Shown: piece after piece, positions 42,504-50,713 of the stretch
Layout: each line of letters starts with the position of its first letter
How positions within the stretch are numbered: the first letter of the stretch is position 1
Translations under genes and position numbers: made by a program
Source of the DNA: AC-32 sp963715575
GTDB lineage: Bacteria > Actinomycetota > Thermoleophilia > Gaiellales > Gaiellaceae
Assembly (NCBI GenBank): GCA_963715575.1
Contig: OY970250.1
Span: forward strand, 2,480,001-2,544,000
Direction of reading: 5' to 3'
DNA length: 64,000 bases
Notes under the pieces: model-generated
What the model was told of the DNA's origin: nothing
Database searches by the model: none
What the model saw: only the letters and a program-made list of their open reading frames with translations

Positions 42504-42690
42504 ACTCGAGCCTGTGCGTGCCCGGGGCACCCTGTAGAACCAACACCGAGTGAGAGGGAGCTGTCGTTCGACCAGAGGCTCACGCCGACGGAAGACGCGG
42601 CACCCACCTGGCTTGCCAGGTTCACCACGGGCCTCGGCGCATCGGCAGGCTGGAGACGAGACGGGGGGACCGACAGGTTCCCCCGTCTCG
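42504..42690 (+). ncRNA. ssrS: Candidate 6S RNA
   Basis: A non-coding gap of 224 bases folds as the 6S RNA rod. Closing stem: AGCCTG (42509-42514) with CAGGCT (42646-42651), TGCG (42515-42518) with CGCA (42638-42641), GCCC (42520-42523) with GGGC (42629-42632), with asymmetric bulges. A central open region carries a small hairpin on its 3' strand only, ACCTGG-CTTG-CCAGGT at 42606-42621. There is an apical stem with GTGAG/CTCAC (42550-42554 with 42579-42583). The 3' strand order (small hairpin, then GGGC...CGGCGCATCGG) parallels the E. coli RNA. A 15-bp hairpin (42657-42671 with 42676-42690) ends it, without a T tract. 6S RNA binds housekeeping RNA polymerase. The call rests on fold, not on a covariance search. 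Confidence 0.6.
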
Positions 42691-42707
42691 CCGATAGCCT
42701 GGGCCCC

Positions 42708-44000
42708 ATGGTCGAGGTGGTCGGAGATTCGACCCGCGACGGACGCTGGGCGCTCGTGCGCCTGGCCGTCGAGGGCGAGCGGATCGTCAGCGCGGAGGGC
42801 GAGGGGCTCGAGCGGCCGCTCGCAGGGCTGAGCCTGCTCGAGGCCGCCGCCGTCGACGGCGACGAGCTCGCTGTCGACGCCTTGGCGAGCGCGCTCGCGC
42901 AGGTCTTTCGCGCCGGGCGCAGGCCCGGCCGCGTGGCGGTGGCGATGAGCGGCGGTGTCGACAGCGCGGTCGCACTGCTGCGCGCCGGGCCCGACGCGAT
43001 CGGGGTCACCCTGCGTCTCTGGCTCGACCCACAGGGCCCGGACACGGAGCGCGCCTGCTGCTCGCCGGAGGCCGTCATCGCCGCGCGCCGCACGTGCCAC
43101 CGGCTCGGGCTCCCGCACGTCACGCTCGACCTGCGCGAGGAGTTCCGCGCGGCTGTAGTCGAGCCGTTCGTCCGCGGCTACGCGGCCGGCGAGACCCCGA
43201 ACCCGTGCATCCGCTGCAACGGCAGCTTCCGCTTCGCCGAGCTGCTCGCCTTCGCCGAGCGCGCCGGCGCGGAGCGGCTCGCGACCGGCCACTACGCGCG
43301 CATCGTCGAGCGCGACGGTCGCCTGCTCCTCGCACGTGCGGCCGACGAGCGAAAGGATCAGTCGTACATGCTGGCCCGGCTCGACCCGCGCTTCCTCGAC
43401 CGGCTCTGGTTCCCGCTGGGCGAGCAGGGCAAGGAGGAGACCCGCGCCGAGGCTACGCGCGCCGGGCTTGAGGCCGCGGGCCGCGCCGAGAGCCAGGAGG
43501 CCTGCTTTCTCGCCGGCGGCGACTACCGCGACTTCCTCGCGCGCCACGGACTCGCCGCCGAGGACGGCCCGGTCGTGGACGAGCAGGGCAACGAGCTCGG
43601 CCGCCACGCCGGCTTCTGGCGCTTCACGCCCGGCCAGCGCAAGGGTCTCGGCATCGCGGCGGGCGAGCCGCTCTACGCCCTCCGCAGCGAGCCCGGGACG
43701 AACGCCGTCGTCGTCGGGCCGCAGGCTGCGCTCGCAACCGCCGCGGTGACGGTGCGCGGGCGCTTGCACCTCGAGCTCGAGCGCGCCGAGGTGAAGCTGC
43801 GCTACCGCTCGCCGGCGGTAGGCGCGAGCGTCACGAGCACGGACGATGGCTTCCGCCTTCGCCTCGACCGCCCGGCGTACGGCGTCGCACCCGGTCAGGC
43901 CGCGGTGCTCTACGACCGGGATGCGGTGGTCGGGGCCGGCACGATCGAGCCTGCCGAAACCATTGCGCCCGCTCGCGCGTTTGGATCGGGGGGCGAATGA
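42708..44000 (+). CDS. mnmA: tRNA-uridine 2-sulfurtransferase with N-terminal extension
   Basis: 430 residues. PP-loop SGGVDS at 81-86, catalytic Cys in NPCIRCN and QEACFLAG, GHYAR and KDQSYMLARL, followed by the C-terminal barrel: a complete MnmA that thiolates U34 of tRNA-Glu, -Gln and -Lys. About 75 residues precede the domain. They have a DGRWALVRLAVEGERI pattern resembling the beta-sheet of IscU/NifU scaffolds but without the Cys ligands. ATG 42708 is 7 bases from TAGCCT (42695-42700), which lies inside the descending base of the 6S candidate. It is coupled to the anti-sigma gene by ATGA. Confidence 0.93.
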   Translation: MVEVVGDSTRDGRWALVRLAVEGERIVSAEGEGLERPLAGLSLLEAAAVDGDELAVDALASALAQVFRAGRRPGRVAVAMSGGVDSAVALLRAGPDAIGVTLRLWLDPQGPDTERACCSPEAVIAARRTCHRLGLPHVTLDLREEFRAAVVEPFVRGYAAGETPNPCIRCNGSFRFAELLAFAERAGAERLATGHYARIVERDGRLLLARAADERKDQSYMLARLDPRFLDRLWFPLGEQGKEETRAEATRAGLEAAGRAESQEACFLAGGDYRDFLARHGLAAEDGPVVDEQGNELGRHAGFWRFTPGQRKGLGIAAGEPLYALRSEPGTNAVVVGPQAALATAAVTVRGRLHLELERAEVKLRYRSPAVGASVTSTDDGFRLRLDRPAYGVAPGQAAVLYDRDAVVGAGTIEPAETIAPARAFGSGGE

Positions 44001-44374
44001 CGGGCGACATGATCACGCTGACCATTCCGCGCGAACAGCCGTTTCACGAGGTCGCGCATCTCGTGCTCGGGGGAGTCGCCGCGCGCCTGAACCTGACCTT
44101 CGAGAGCATCGACGACCTCGAGACGGCGCTCGAAGCCGTGCTCGAGCGGGCCTCGGAGGACGGCGAGGTGACGGTCGAGCTGCGGCTCGACGAGCGCGCG
44201 ATCGTGACGCGGGTCGGGCCCTTCGCGGCCGACGCTCTGCGCGAAGAACTCGACCGCGACGACGGCAGCGTCGGGCTGCGCCGGGTCCTCGACACCGTCC
44301 TCGACGGCTACGAGCTCGAGGCCGACGGCTGGCTCGCGCTGACCAAGAACGTCACCGGGGATGGTCCCGCCTGA
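43997..44374 (+). CDS. RsbW-like anti-sigma factor, degenerate ATPase
   Basis: 125 residues with the compact GHKL (HATPase) layout of anti-sigma factors: a beta strand LTIPREQPFHEVAHLVL, helix ESIDDLETALEAVLERA, strands VTVELRLDE and VTRVG, and a C-terminal helix. The N-box normally reads E-A-x-x-N-A; here it is EAVLERA, so the Mg-binding Asn is missing and kinase activity is doubtful. Overlaps mnmA by ATGA and the sigma gene by TGATG, so it is made with its probable target. It may hold the sigma factor by binding alone. Confidence 0.75.
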   Translation: MTGDMITLTIPREQPFHEVAHLVLGGVAARLNLTFESIDDLETALEAVLERASEDGEVTVELRLDERAIVTRVGPFAADALREELDRDDGSVGLRRVLDTVLDGYELEADGWLALTKNVTGDGPA

Positions 44375-45123
44375 TGCAGCAGAGCGACAAGGTCCTGCTC
44401 CGCCGCTACCACGAACAGGGCGACCTCGCCGCCCGCGAGCAGCTGATCGAGCAGTACATGTCGCTCGTGCGCTCGCTCGCCCGCCGCTACTCGTACCGCG
44501 GTGAGCAGCTCGAGGACCTCGTCCAGATCGGCGCGATCGGGCTGATCAAGGCGATCGACCGCTTCGACGTCAACCGCGGGGTCGAGCTGACGACCTACGC
44601 GACGCCGAACATCATCGGCGAGATCAAGCGCCACTTCCGCGACCGCGGCTGGTCGGTGCGTGTCCCGCGTGGGCTGCAGGAGCTGAACATCCAGCTCTCG
44701 CGGCTGATCGAGGAGCTGACCGTCCAGAACGGCCGCTCGCCGACGATCCCCGAGCTGGCGAAGGCCGCGGGCGTGACGGACGAGGAGGTGCTCGAGGCGC
44801 TCGAGAGCGGCCGCGCCTACAGCTCGCTCTCGCTCTCGGCCGGCTCCGGGGGCCACGACGACGACGGTGAGCTCGACCCGCTCGAGTCGCTCGGCACCGA
44901 GGAGCACCAGTACGAGGTCTCCGAGGACCGCGCCGTGCTGGCGCCGGGCTTCCGCGTGCTCGACGAGCGCGAGCGCAAGATCCTGCACCTGCGCTTCTTC
45001 GAAGGCCTGACGCAGTCGCAGATCGCCCAGCAGGTCGGGATCTCGCAGATGCACGTCTCACGGCTGATCCGCCGCTCGCTCGAGAAGATCCGCGACGAGA
45101 TCGCGGCCGAGCAGTCGGCGTAG
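44374..45123 (+). CDS. RNA polymerase sigma factor of the SigB/SigF/SigG group
   Basis: 249 residues. Region 2: EQLIEQYMSLVRSLARRYSY, QLEDLVQIGAIGLIKAIDRF and the -10-reading ELTTYATPNIIGEIKRHFRD. Region 3: VRVPRGLQELN through TIPELAKAAGVTDEEVLEAL. Region 4: LDERERKILHLRFFEGLTQSQIAQQVGISQMHVSRLIR. This is the general-stress and sporulation group. The preceding RsbW-like protein is its likely inhibitor. It probably recognises GTTT-type -35 and GGGTA-type -10 elements, as relatives do; I see no such promoter here. Confidence 0.9.
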   Translation: MQQSDKVLLRRYHEQGDLAAREQLIEQYMSLVRSLARRYSYRGEQLEDLVQIGAIGLIKAIDRFDVNRGVELTTYATPNIIGEIKRHFRDRGWSVRVPRGLQELNIQLSRLIEELTVQNGRSPTIPELAKAAGVTDEEVLEALESGRAYSSLSLSAGSGGHDDDGELDPLESLGTEEHQYEVSEDRAVLAPGFRVLDERERKILHLRFFEGLTQSQIAQQVGISQMHVSRLIRRSLEKIRDEIAAEQSA

Positions 45124-45133
45124 GCGCGGCACC

Positions 45134-45139
45134 TAGAAT
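45134..45139 (+). promoter_or_regulatory. -10 of leaderless alaS
   Basis: TAGAAT followed by 7 bases and the GTG start at 45147. Confidence 0.55.
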
Positions 45140-45146
45140 CAGCCGC

Positions 45147-47672
45147 GTGCGAACGACCGCCGAGCTGCGCGCGGGCTACCGCGAGTTCTTCGAGTCCAAG
45201 GGGCACGCGTTCCGGCCCTCGGCTCCGCTGATCCCGCGCGCCGACGACCGCTCGACGCTGCTCGTCTCGGCCGGGATGCAGCCGTTGATGCCCTTCTTCC
45301 TCGGCTTCGAGGAGCCCCCCGCGCCATTGCTGACGACGGTGCAGAAGGTCTTCCGGACGCCGGACATCGACGACGTCGGCCTGAACAAGCGGACGCTGAC
45401 CTTCTTCGAGATGCTCGGCAACTTCTCGTTCGGCCAGTACTTCAAGGACGGGGCGATCGAGCTCGCCTGGGAGTTCATGTTCGAGCACATGAAGCTCGAT
45501 CTCGACCGGATCTGGGTGACCGTCTTCGCGGGCGACGCGGAGCTCGGGCTCGGCGAGGACGAGGTCGCGGTACGCGGCTGGGAGGCGATGGGCATGCCGC
45601 CGGAGCGGATCGTGCGGCTCCCGCGCGCCGACAACTTCTGGTCGGTCGGCGGCCCGGGGCCGTGCGGCCCGGACTCGGAGATGTTCTTCGACTGGGGCGA
45701 GGAGGTCGGCTGTGGCCGCGCCGAGTGCGCGCCGGGCTGCGAGTGCGACCGCTTCCTCGAGTTCTGGAACCTCGTCTTCATGGAGTTCGAGCTGCACGCC
45801 GACGGCTCGCTGACGCCGCTGCCCAAGCAGAACATCGACACTGGCCTCGGGCTCGAGCGCGGCGCGCGGATCCTGCAGCAGGTCGACTCCGTCTTCGACA
45901 CCGACGGCTACCAGGAGATCATGAGCTGGATCGCCGGCCAGTCGGGCGTCGCCTACGGCGAGAGCGAGCGGGCGACCAAGGCGCACCGGATCCTCGCCGA
46001 CCACGGGCGCGGGATGACGTTCCTCGCCGCCGACGGGGTCACGCCTTCGAACGAGGGCCGCGGCTACGTCATGCGCCGGGTGATCCGGCGAGCCGTGCTG
46101 CAGGCCGGGCGGATCGGGCTCGAGCCGCCGTTCCTGGCGGGGCTCGCGGGCGTCGTCGTCGAGCAGATGGGCGAGGCGCACCCGGAGCTGGCAGGCGCGC
46201 GCGCCGAGATCGAACGCGTGCTGGCCGACGAGGAGCAGCGCTTCGGCGAGACGCTCGCGCGCGGCCTGACGCTCTTCGAGGAGGCGGCGGCCGACGGCGA
46301 GATCTCCGGCGACGAGGCCTTCCGGCTGCACGACACCTACGGTTTCCCGCTCGAGCTGACCGGCGAGCTGGCCCGCGAGCGCGGGCTGCCGGTGGACGAG
46401 GACCGCTTCCACGAGCTGATGGAGGAGCAGCGGCTGCGCTCCCGCAAGGTCGAGACCGAGGTCGAGGTGCGCGTCTCCGGCGACGTGCGCAGCGAGTTCG
46501 TCGGCTACGAGAATACCGACGTGCTGACCGCGATCCTCGCCTACGAGGATCTCGGTGACGGCCGCTTCCAGGCGAAGCTCGAGCAGTCGCCCTTCTATCC
46601 GGCCGGCGGCGGACAGGTCAGCGACGGCGGCTTCATCGAGGACGAGGAGACCGGCGCGCGCGCCGAGCTGGTCGAGGCGACGCGGCTGCCGGAGGACGAC
46701 CAGGTGCTCACCTTCGAGGGCGAAGGGTTCGCGGCGGGAATGCGCGTGCGGGCGGTCGTTCCGTGGAGCGTGCGCTTCCCGACGATGGCCAATCACACCG
46801 CGACACATCTGCTGCACAAGGCGCTGCAGGAAGTGCTCGGCGAGCACGCGCGCCAGGCCGGCTCGGCGGTGCGGCCGGACAAGCTGCGGTTCGACTTCAC
46901 CCATCCGCAGCCGGTCACGGACGAAGAGCGGGCCGAGCTGGAGCGGCGCGTGAACGAGGCGATCTTCCGCAACCTGCCGGTGCGGGCGTACATCGTCCCG
47001 ATCGAGGAGGCGCGGCGGCTCGGCGCGATGATGCTCTTCGGCGAGAAGTACGGCGACGAGGTGCGGCTGGTCGACATCGCCGGCTACTCGCGCGAGCTCT
47101 GCGGCGGCACGCACGTGCGCGCGACCGCGGAGATCGGGCCGTTCGTGATCACCTCCGAGAGCTCGGTCGGCTCGGGCACGCGTCGGATCGAGGCGGTCAC
47201 TTCGGGCGAGGCCTACGCGCTGCTGCACGGGCGCACCGAGGAGCTCGCCGAGCTGCGGGCAGAGCTCGAGCGCGCGCGGCGCGAGGGGCCGAAGCGCGCC
47301 GAGAAGGTGCAGGTCGAGGTCGAGCCCCGCAGCGAGGAGGCGATCGGCGGCGTCAACGTCTTCGTCGGCCGGGCGGACGGCGTGGATGCGGATGCGCTGC
47401 TCGAGGAGTCCGACCGGATCAAGCAGGCGCGCGCGCCGGCCGCGGTCGTGCTCGGCGCGGCCGAGGACGGGCGTGTCCACCTCGTCGCCAACTTCGACCA
47501 GTCGCTCGAGGGCCGGCTGGACGCGGTCGCCGTGATCAAGGAGGCGGCGGCGGAGGTCGGCGGCGGCGGCGGCGGGCGCGCGACGATGGCTCGCGCCGGC
47601 GGTCGCGACCCGGAGAAGCTGGGCGACGCCCTCGCGAAGGCGGAGGAGGCCCTGCGCCGGGCGCTCGGGTGA
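45147..47672 (+). CDS. alaS: Alanine--tRNA ligase
   Basis: 841 residues, class II synthetase with editing and C-terminal domains. N-terminal ELRAGYREFFESKGH, motif 2 KVFRTPDIDDVG (R of the active site), FEMLGNFSFGQYFK, and motif 3 TGLGLERGARIL. Editing-site zinc ligands HTATHLLH and CGGTH. A Cys-rich insert (GCGRAECAPGCEC, about residues 190-202) between motifs 2 and 3 may bind zinc, as in some bacterial AlaRS. The C-terminal Gly-rich domain ends in GGGGGGRATMARAGG. GTG start with a TAGAAT -10. ruvX and mltG follow, the common order. Confidence 0.97.
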   Translation: MRTTAELRAGYREFFESKGHAFRPSAPLIPRADDRSTLLVSAGMQPLMPFFLGFEEPPAPLLTTVQKVFRTPDIDDVGLNKRTLTFFEMLGNFSFGQYFKDGAIELAWEFMFEHMKLDLDRIWVTVFAGDAELGLGEDEVAVRGWEAMGMPPERIVRLPRADNFWSVGGPGPCGPDSEMFFDWGEEVGCGRAECAPGCECDRFLEFWNLVFMEFELHADGSLTPLPKQNIDTGLGLERGARILQQVDSVFDTDGYQEIMSWIAGQSGVAYGESERATKAHRILADHGRGMTFLAADGVTPSNEGRGYVMRRVIRRAVLQAGRIGLEPPFLAGLAGVVVEQMGEAHPELAGARAEIERVLADEEQRFGETLARGLTLFEEAAADGEISGDEAFRLHDTYGFPLELTGELARERGLPVDEDRFHELMEEQRLRSRKVETEVEVRVSGDVRSEFVGYENTDVLTAILAYEDLGDGRFQAKLEQSPFYPAGGGQVSDGGFIEDEETGARAELVEATRLPEDDQVLTFEGEGFAAGMRVRAVVPWSVRFPTMANHTATHLLHKALQEVLGEHARQAGSAVRPDKLRFDFTHPQPVTDEERAELERRVNEAIFRNLPVRAYIVPIEEARRLGAMMLFGEKYGDEVRLVDIAGYSRELCGGTHVRATAEIGPFVITSESSVGSGTRRIEAVTSGEAYALLHGRTEELAELRAELERARREGPKRAEKVQVEVEPRSEEAIGGVNVFVGRADGVDADALLEESDRIKQARAPAAVVLGAAEDGRVHLVANFDQSLEGRLDAVAVIKEAAAEVGGGGGGRATMARAGGRDPEKLGDALAKAEEALRRALG

Positions 47673-48067
47673 AGGTGATCGCACTGGATTACGGCTCGGC
47701 TCGCACCGGCGTCGCCGTCTCGGACCCGACGGGCACGATCGCCCGGCCGCTCGGCGTGGTCGAACGCGCCGCGAGCGAGGACGGGCTCGAGCGCGTGGCC
47801 CGGATTGTCCGGGAAGAGGGCGCCGAGCGCGTCGTCGTCGGCCTGCCGCTGACGCTGCGCGGCGAGCACGGCGCGCAGGCCCGCGAGACCGACGCCTTCG
47901 TTGAGGCCCTGCGCGCGGCGCTCGACGTCCCGGTCGAGAGCTATGACGAGCGCTTCACCACCGGTCTCGCCACGAGCGTCGGCTCGGACGAGGCGCCTGA
48001 GGACGCGCGCGCCGCGGCCCACCTGCTGTCCAGCTACCTCGCGTGGTCGAGCGCCGGCCGGGAGTGA
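47669..48067 (+). CDS. ruvX: YqgF/RuvX-type RNase H-fold protein
   Basis: 132 residues. IALDYGSARTGVAVSDP at the N-terminus holds the first catalytic Asp, VVVGLPLTLRGEHG is the central strand, and ESYDERFTT plus a downstream EDARAAAHLL segment hold the others. YqgF is a Holliday-junction-resolvase-like nuclease implicated in 16S rRNA 3' end maturation. GTGA overlap with alaS and TGATG overlap with mltG; the long open frame upstream is antisense or out of frame with alaS. Confidence 0.92.
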   Translation: MKVIALDYGSARTGVAVSDPTGTIARPLGVVERAASEDGLERVARIVREEGAERVVVGLPLTLRGEHGAQARETDAFVEALRAALDVPVESYDERFTTGLATSVGSDEAPEDARAAAHLLSSYLAWSSAGRE

Positions 48068-48960
48068 TGCCGCCGCGGCCGCGGCCACCGAGGCGGACAC
48101 CGCGGTCGGTGGTCTGGCGCCGCCGCCTGGTCGCGCTCGGCGTGCTCGTGGCTGCCTTCGCGATCGCCTGGGTCGCAGTCGCGAGCGTGGGCGGCAAGGA
48201 CAAGGCGCCGCCGCCGCCGACCGTGGCCGCGCCTCCGAAGCCGTTCCGGGTCGTCTTCCCGGAGGGCTTCACGCGCGAGCAGATGGCCGCACGCGTGACC
48301 GCCGTCTCGCGGATCGCCCAGCGCAAGCGCGGCAAGAACGTGCGGCTGAAGGCGAAGACGTACCTGGCCGCCACGGCCCGGCCGCGACGCCAGCCCGGCT
48401 TCGGCCCGAAGGCCTATCCGCTCGAGGGCTTCCTCTTCCCGGCGACCTATGACTTCACGGCGCGCGAGACGTCGCAGCAGCTGGTCGCCGCGCAGCTGAA
48501 GGCGTTTCGCGCGAACTGGGCCAAGCTCAACCTGGCCTACGCACGCTCCAAGAACCTGACGGCCTACGACGTGCTGACCATCGCCTCGCTGATCGAGAAG
48601 GAGACGCCCGCGCCGGAGGAGCGCCAGCTCGTCTCGGCGGTGATCTACAACCGGCTGCACGCCCGGATGAACCTCGGGATCGACGCGACCACCCGCTACG
48701 GACTGCACGTGCCGCCGACGCAGTCGCTCACCCAGTCGGAGCTCGCGAGCGACAACCCGTACAACACCCGCAACCCGAACATCACCGGCCTGACGCCGAC
48801 GCCGATCGCGAACCCCGGGCTTGCCTCGCTGCAGGCAGCGGCGCACCCGGCGAAGGTGAACTACCTCTACTTCGTCGCGAAGCCGGACAAGAAACACCAC
48901 TTCTTCACGGCCAGCTTCAGCGCGTTCGAGCAGTACAAGGCCGAGCACGGCTACCGATGA
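48067..48960 (+). CDS. mltG: Endolytic murein transglycosylase MltG
   Basis: 297 residues from ATG 48067; a GTG at 48043 would add eight residues inside ruvX. A Pro/Arg-rich cytoplasmic start, one transmembrane segment (ALGVLVAAFAIAWVAVASV), a short LysM-like part (FPEGFTREQMAARV), and the YceG catalytic domain with the Glu in TIASLIEKETP, SAVIYNRLHARMNLGID and NPNITGLTPTPIANPG. It cuts nascent glycan strands at the membrane, ending their elongation. Linked by ATGA to aroE. Confidence 0.94.
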   Translation: MPPRPRPPRRTPRSVVWRRRLVALGVLVAAFAIAWVAVASVGGKDKAPPPPTVAAPPKPFRVVFPEGFTREQMAARVTAVSRIAQRKRGKNVRLKAKTYLAATARPRRQPGFGPKAYPLEGFLFPATYDFTARETSQQLVAAQLKAFRANWAKLNLAYARSKNLTAYDVLTIASLIEKETPAPEERQLVSAVIYNRLHARMNLGIDATTRYGLHVPPTQSLTQSELASDNPYNTRNPNITGLTPTPIANPGLASLQAAAHPAKVNYLYFVAKPDKKHHFFTASFSAFEQYKAEHGYR

Positions 48961-49634
48961 GCACGCGCGTCGCGTTGCTCGGCAAGCCGGTCGCCGAGTC
49001 GCTCTCGCCGCGGATGCAGAACGCCGCCTTCGCGGCGGCTGGGCTCGACTGGGAGTACGTCGCGCTCGAGGTCGAGCCCGAGGAGCTCGAGCCGGCCGTG
49101 CGGCAGGACTGGGCCGGCGCCAACGTGACGATCCCGTACAAGCGGGCGGCGGTCGAGCTCTGCGACGAGGCCGACGGCGAGGCGGTGAATACGCTCGTCT
49201 TCCGCGACGGCCGCGTGCTCGGCTTCAACACCGATTTGGAGATCGTGGCCGGGATCGAGGCCGAGCACGTCTGCCTGATCGGCGCGGGCGGGGCTGCGCG
49301 CGCGTTGCTGCCAGGACTGCAGGGCGAGGTGCGGATGTTCTCGCGCAGCGGCGACTGGCCGCCGGACGCCTCGGACGCCGACCTGGTCGTGAACGCGACG
49401 CCGGTGCGCGACGAGCTGCTGGTCGAGCCGCGGGCCGGGCAGATAGTGGTCGAGCTCGCCTACTACGCCGATGAGCGCGAGACCGCGCTCGTCGCCGCCG
49501 CGCGGGCCGCCGGGTGCGAGGTGGTGGACGGCTACGAGGCGCTCGTCCGCCAGGGGGCAGCCTCGTTCTCGCTCTGGACCGGCCGGCCCGCCCCTGTCGA
49601 GGCCATGCGCAGCGCCTTAGGCTTGGTTCCGTGA
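48957..49634 (+). CDS. aroE: Shikimate dehydrogenase
   Basis: 225 residues, short for the family (about 270). Shikimate-binding N-terminal part with LSPRMQNAAF, the catalytic Lys in NVTIPYK and GFNTD are present; the NADP Rossmann loop reads GAGGAARALL, and VVNATP follows. The missing length is mainly in the cofactor domain and inter-domain loops. It reduces 3-dehydroshikimate to shikimate with NADPH. Overlaps mltG by ATGA and aroC by GTGA. Confidence 0.9.
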   Translation: MSTRVALLGKPVAESLSPRMQNAAFAAAGLDWEYVALEVEPEELEPAVRQDWAGANVTIPYKRAAVELCDEADGEAVNTLVFRDGRVLGFNTDLEIVAGIEAEHVCLIGAGGAARALLPGLQGEVRMFSRSGDWPPDASDADLVVNATPVRDELLVEPRAGQIVVELAYYADERETALVAAARAAGCEVVDGYEALVRQGAASFSLWTGRPAPVEAMRSALGLVP

Positions 49635-50713
49635 CGCTGACGCTGAGCACGGCAGGCGAATCGCACGGGCCCGCGCTCGTGGCGATCGTCGGCGGGCTGC
49701 CCGCGGGCCTCGTGCTCGACCGCGAGGCGATCGACGCCGACCTCGCGCGCCGCCAGCAGGGCTACGGCCGCAGCCCGCGGCAGCAGCTCGAGCAGGACAC
49801 GGTCGAGGTGCTTGCCGGCCTGCGCCACGGCCGGACGCTCGGCACGCCGCTCGCCCTCATCGTCCGCAACCGGGATCACGCCAACTGGGAGTGGGGGATG
49901 AGCCCGTGGCCGCCGGAGGGTGAGCCGTCGGGCAAGGGCGTCAAGCCGGTGACCCTGCCGCGGCCTGGACATGCCGACCTCGCCGGCTCGCTCAAGTACG
50001 GTTTGGCCGACGCGCGCGACGCGCTCGAGCGCGCCAGCGCACGTCAGACGGCCGTCGCGGTCGCGGCGGGTGCGGTGGCGAAGGCGCTGCTCGCGCAGAT
50101 CGAGGTCGACGTGCTCGGCCGGGTCGTGTCCGAGGCGCTCGAGCAGCGCATCGACGACGCACGCGCCGAGCGCGACACGGTCGGCGGTGTCGTCGAGGTG
50201 CGCGCCCACGGGGTGCCGCCCGGTCTCGGCTCGTACGCCACCAGGGACAAGCGGCTCGACGCGCGGCTGGCCGCAGCGCTGATGGGCATCCAGGCGGTCA
50301 AGGGCGTCGAGGTCGGCGCCGGCTTCGAGCTGGCCGAGCGGCGGGGCTCGGAGGCGCACGACGAGATCCTCGCCGACGCAGACGGGACGCTCTACCGGGA
50401 GACGAACCACGCGGGCGGAATCGAAGGCGGCATCTCGAACGGCGAGCCGGTGGTCGTGCGCGCGGCGATGAAGCCGCTGCCGACGCTGATGCGGCCGCTC
50501 CGCTCGGTCGACCTCGAGACCGGCGAGCCGGGCGAGGCGCTGGTCGAGCGCAGCGACGTGGCCGCGGTCGAGGCGCTGGCCGTGGTCGCCGAGGCCGCAG
50601 TTGCGTTCGAGCTGGCGCGCGCGGCCCGCGAGAAGTTCGGCGGCGACTCGCTGGCGGACTTCGTCGGCGCCTGGCGCGCGTACCTGGAGCGAATCCCATG
50701 GCGCACGCGCTAG
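49631..50713 (+). CDS. aroC: Chorismate synthase
   Basis: 360 residues. STAGESHGPALVAIVGGLP at the N-terminus, RQQGYGRSPRQQLEQD, the FMN-binding RHGRTLGTP and RPGHADLAGSLKYG, ERASARQTA, then GGIEGGISNGEPVVVR. It makes chorismate from EPSP with reduced FMN. GTG 49631 overlaps the aroE stop (GTGA). A TAGGCT hexamer at 49618-49623, 7 bases before it, would allow internal leaderless transcription. 16-bp overlap with aroKB. Confidence 0.96.
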   Translation: MTLTLSTAGESHGPALVAIVGGLPAGLVLDREAIDADLARRQQGYGRSPRQQLEQDTVEVLAGLRHGRTLGTPLALIVRNRDHANWEWGMSPWPPEGEPSGKGVKPVTLPRPGHADLAGSLKYGLADARDALERASARQTAVAVAAGAVAKALLAQIEVDVLGRVVSEALEQRIDDARAERDTVGGVVEVRAHGVPPGLGSYATRDKRLDARLAAALMGIQAVKGVEVGAGFELAERRGSEAHDEILADADGTLYRETNHAGGIEGGISNGEPVVVRAAMKPLPTLMRPLRSVDLETGEPGEALVERSDVAAVEALAVVAEAAVAFELARAAREKFGGDSLADFVGAWRAYLERIPWRTR

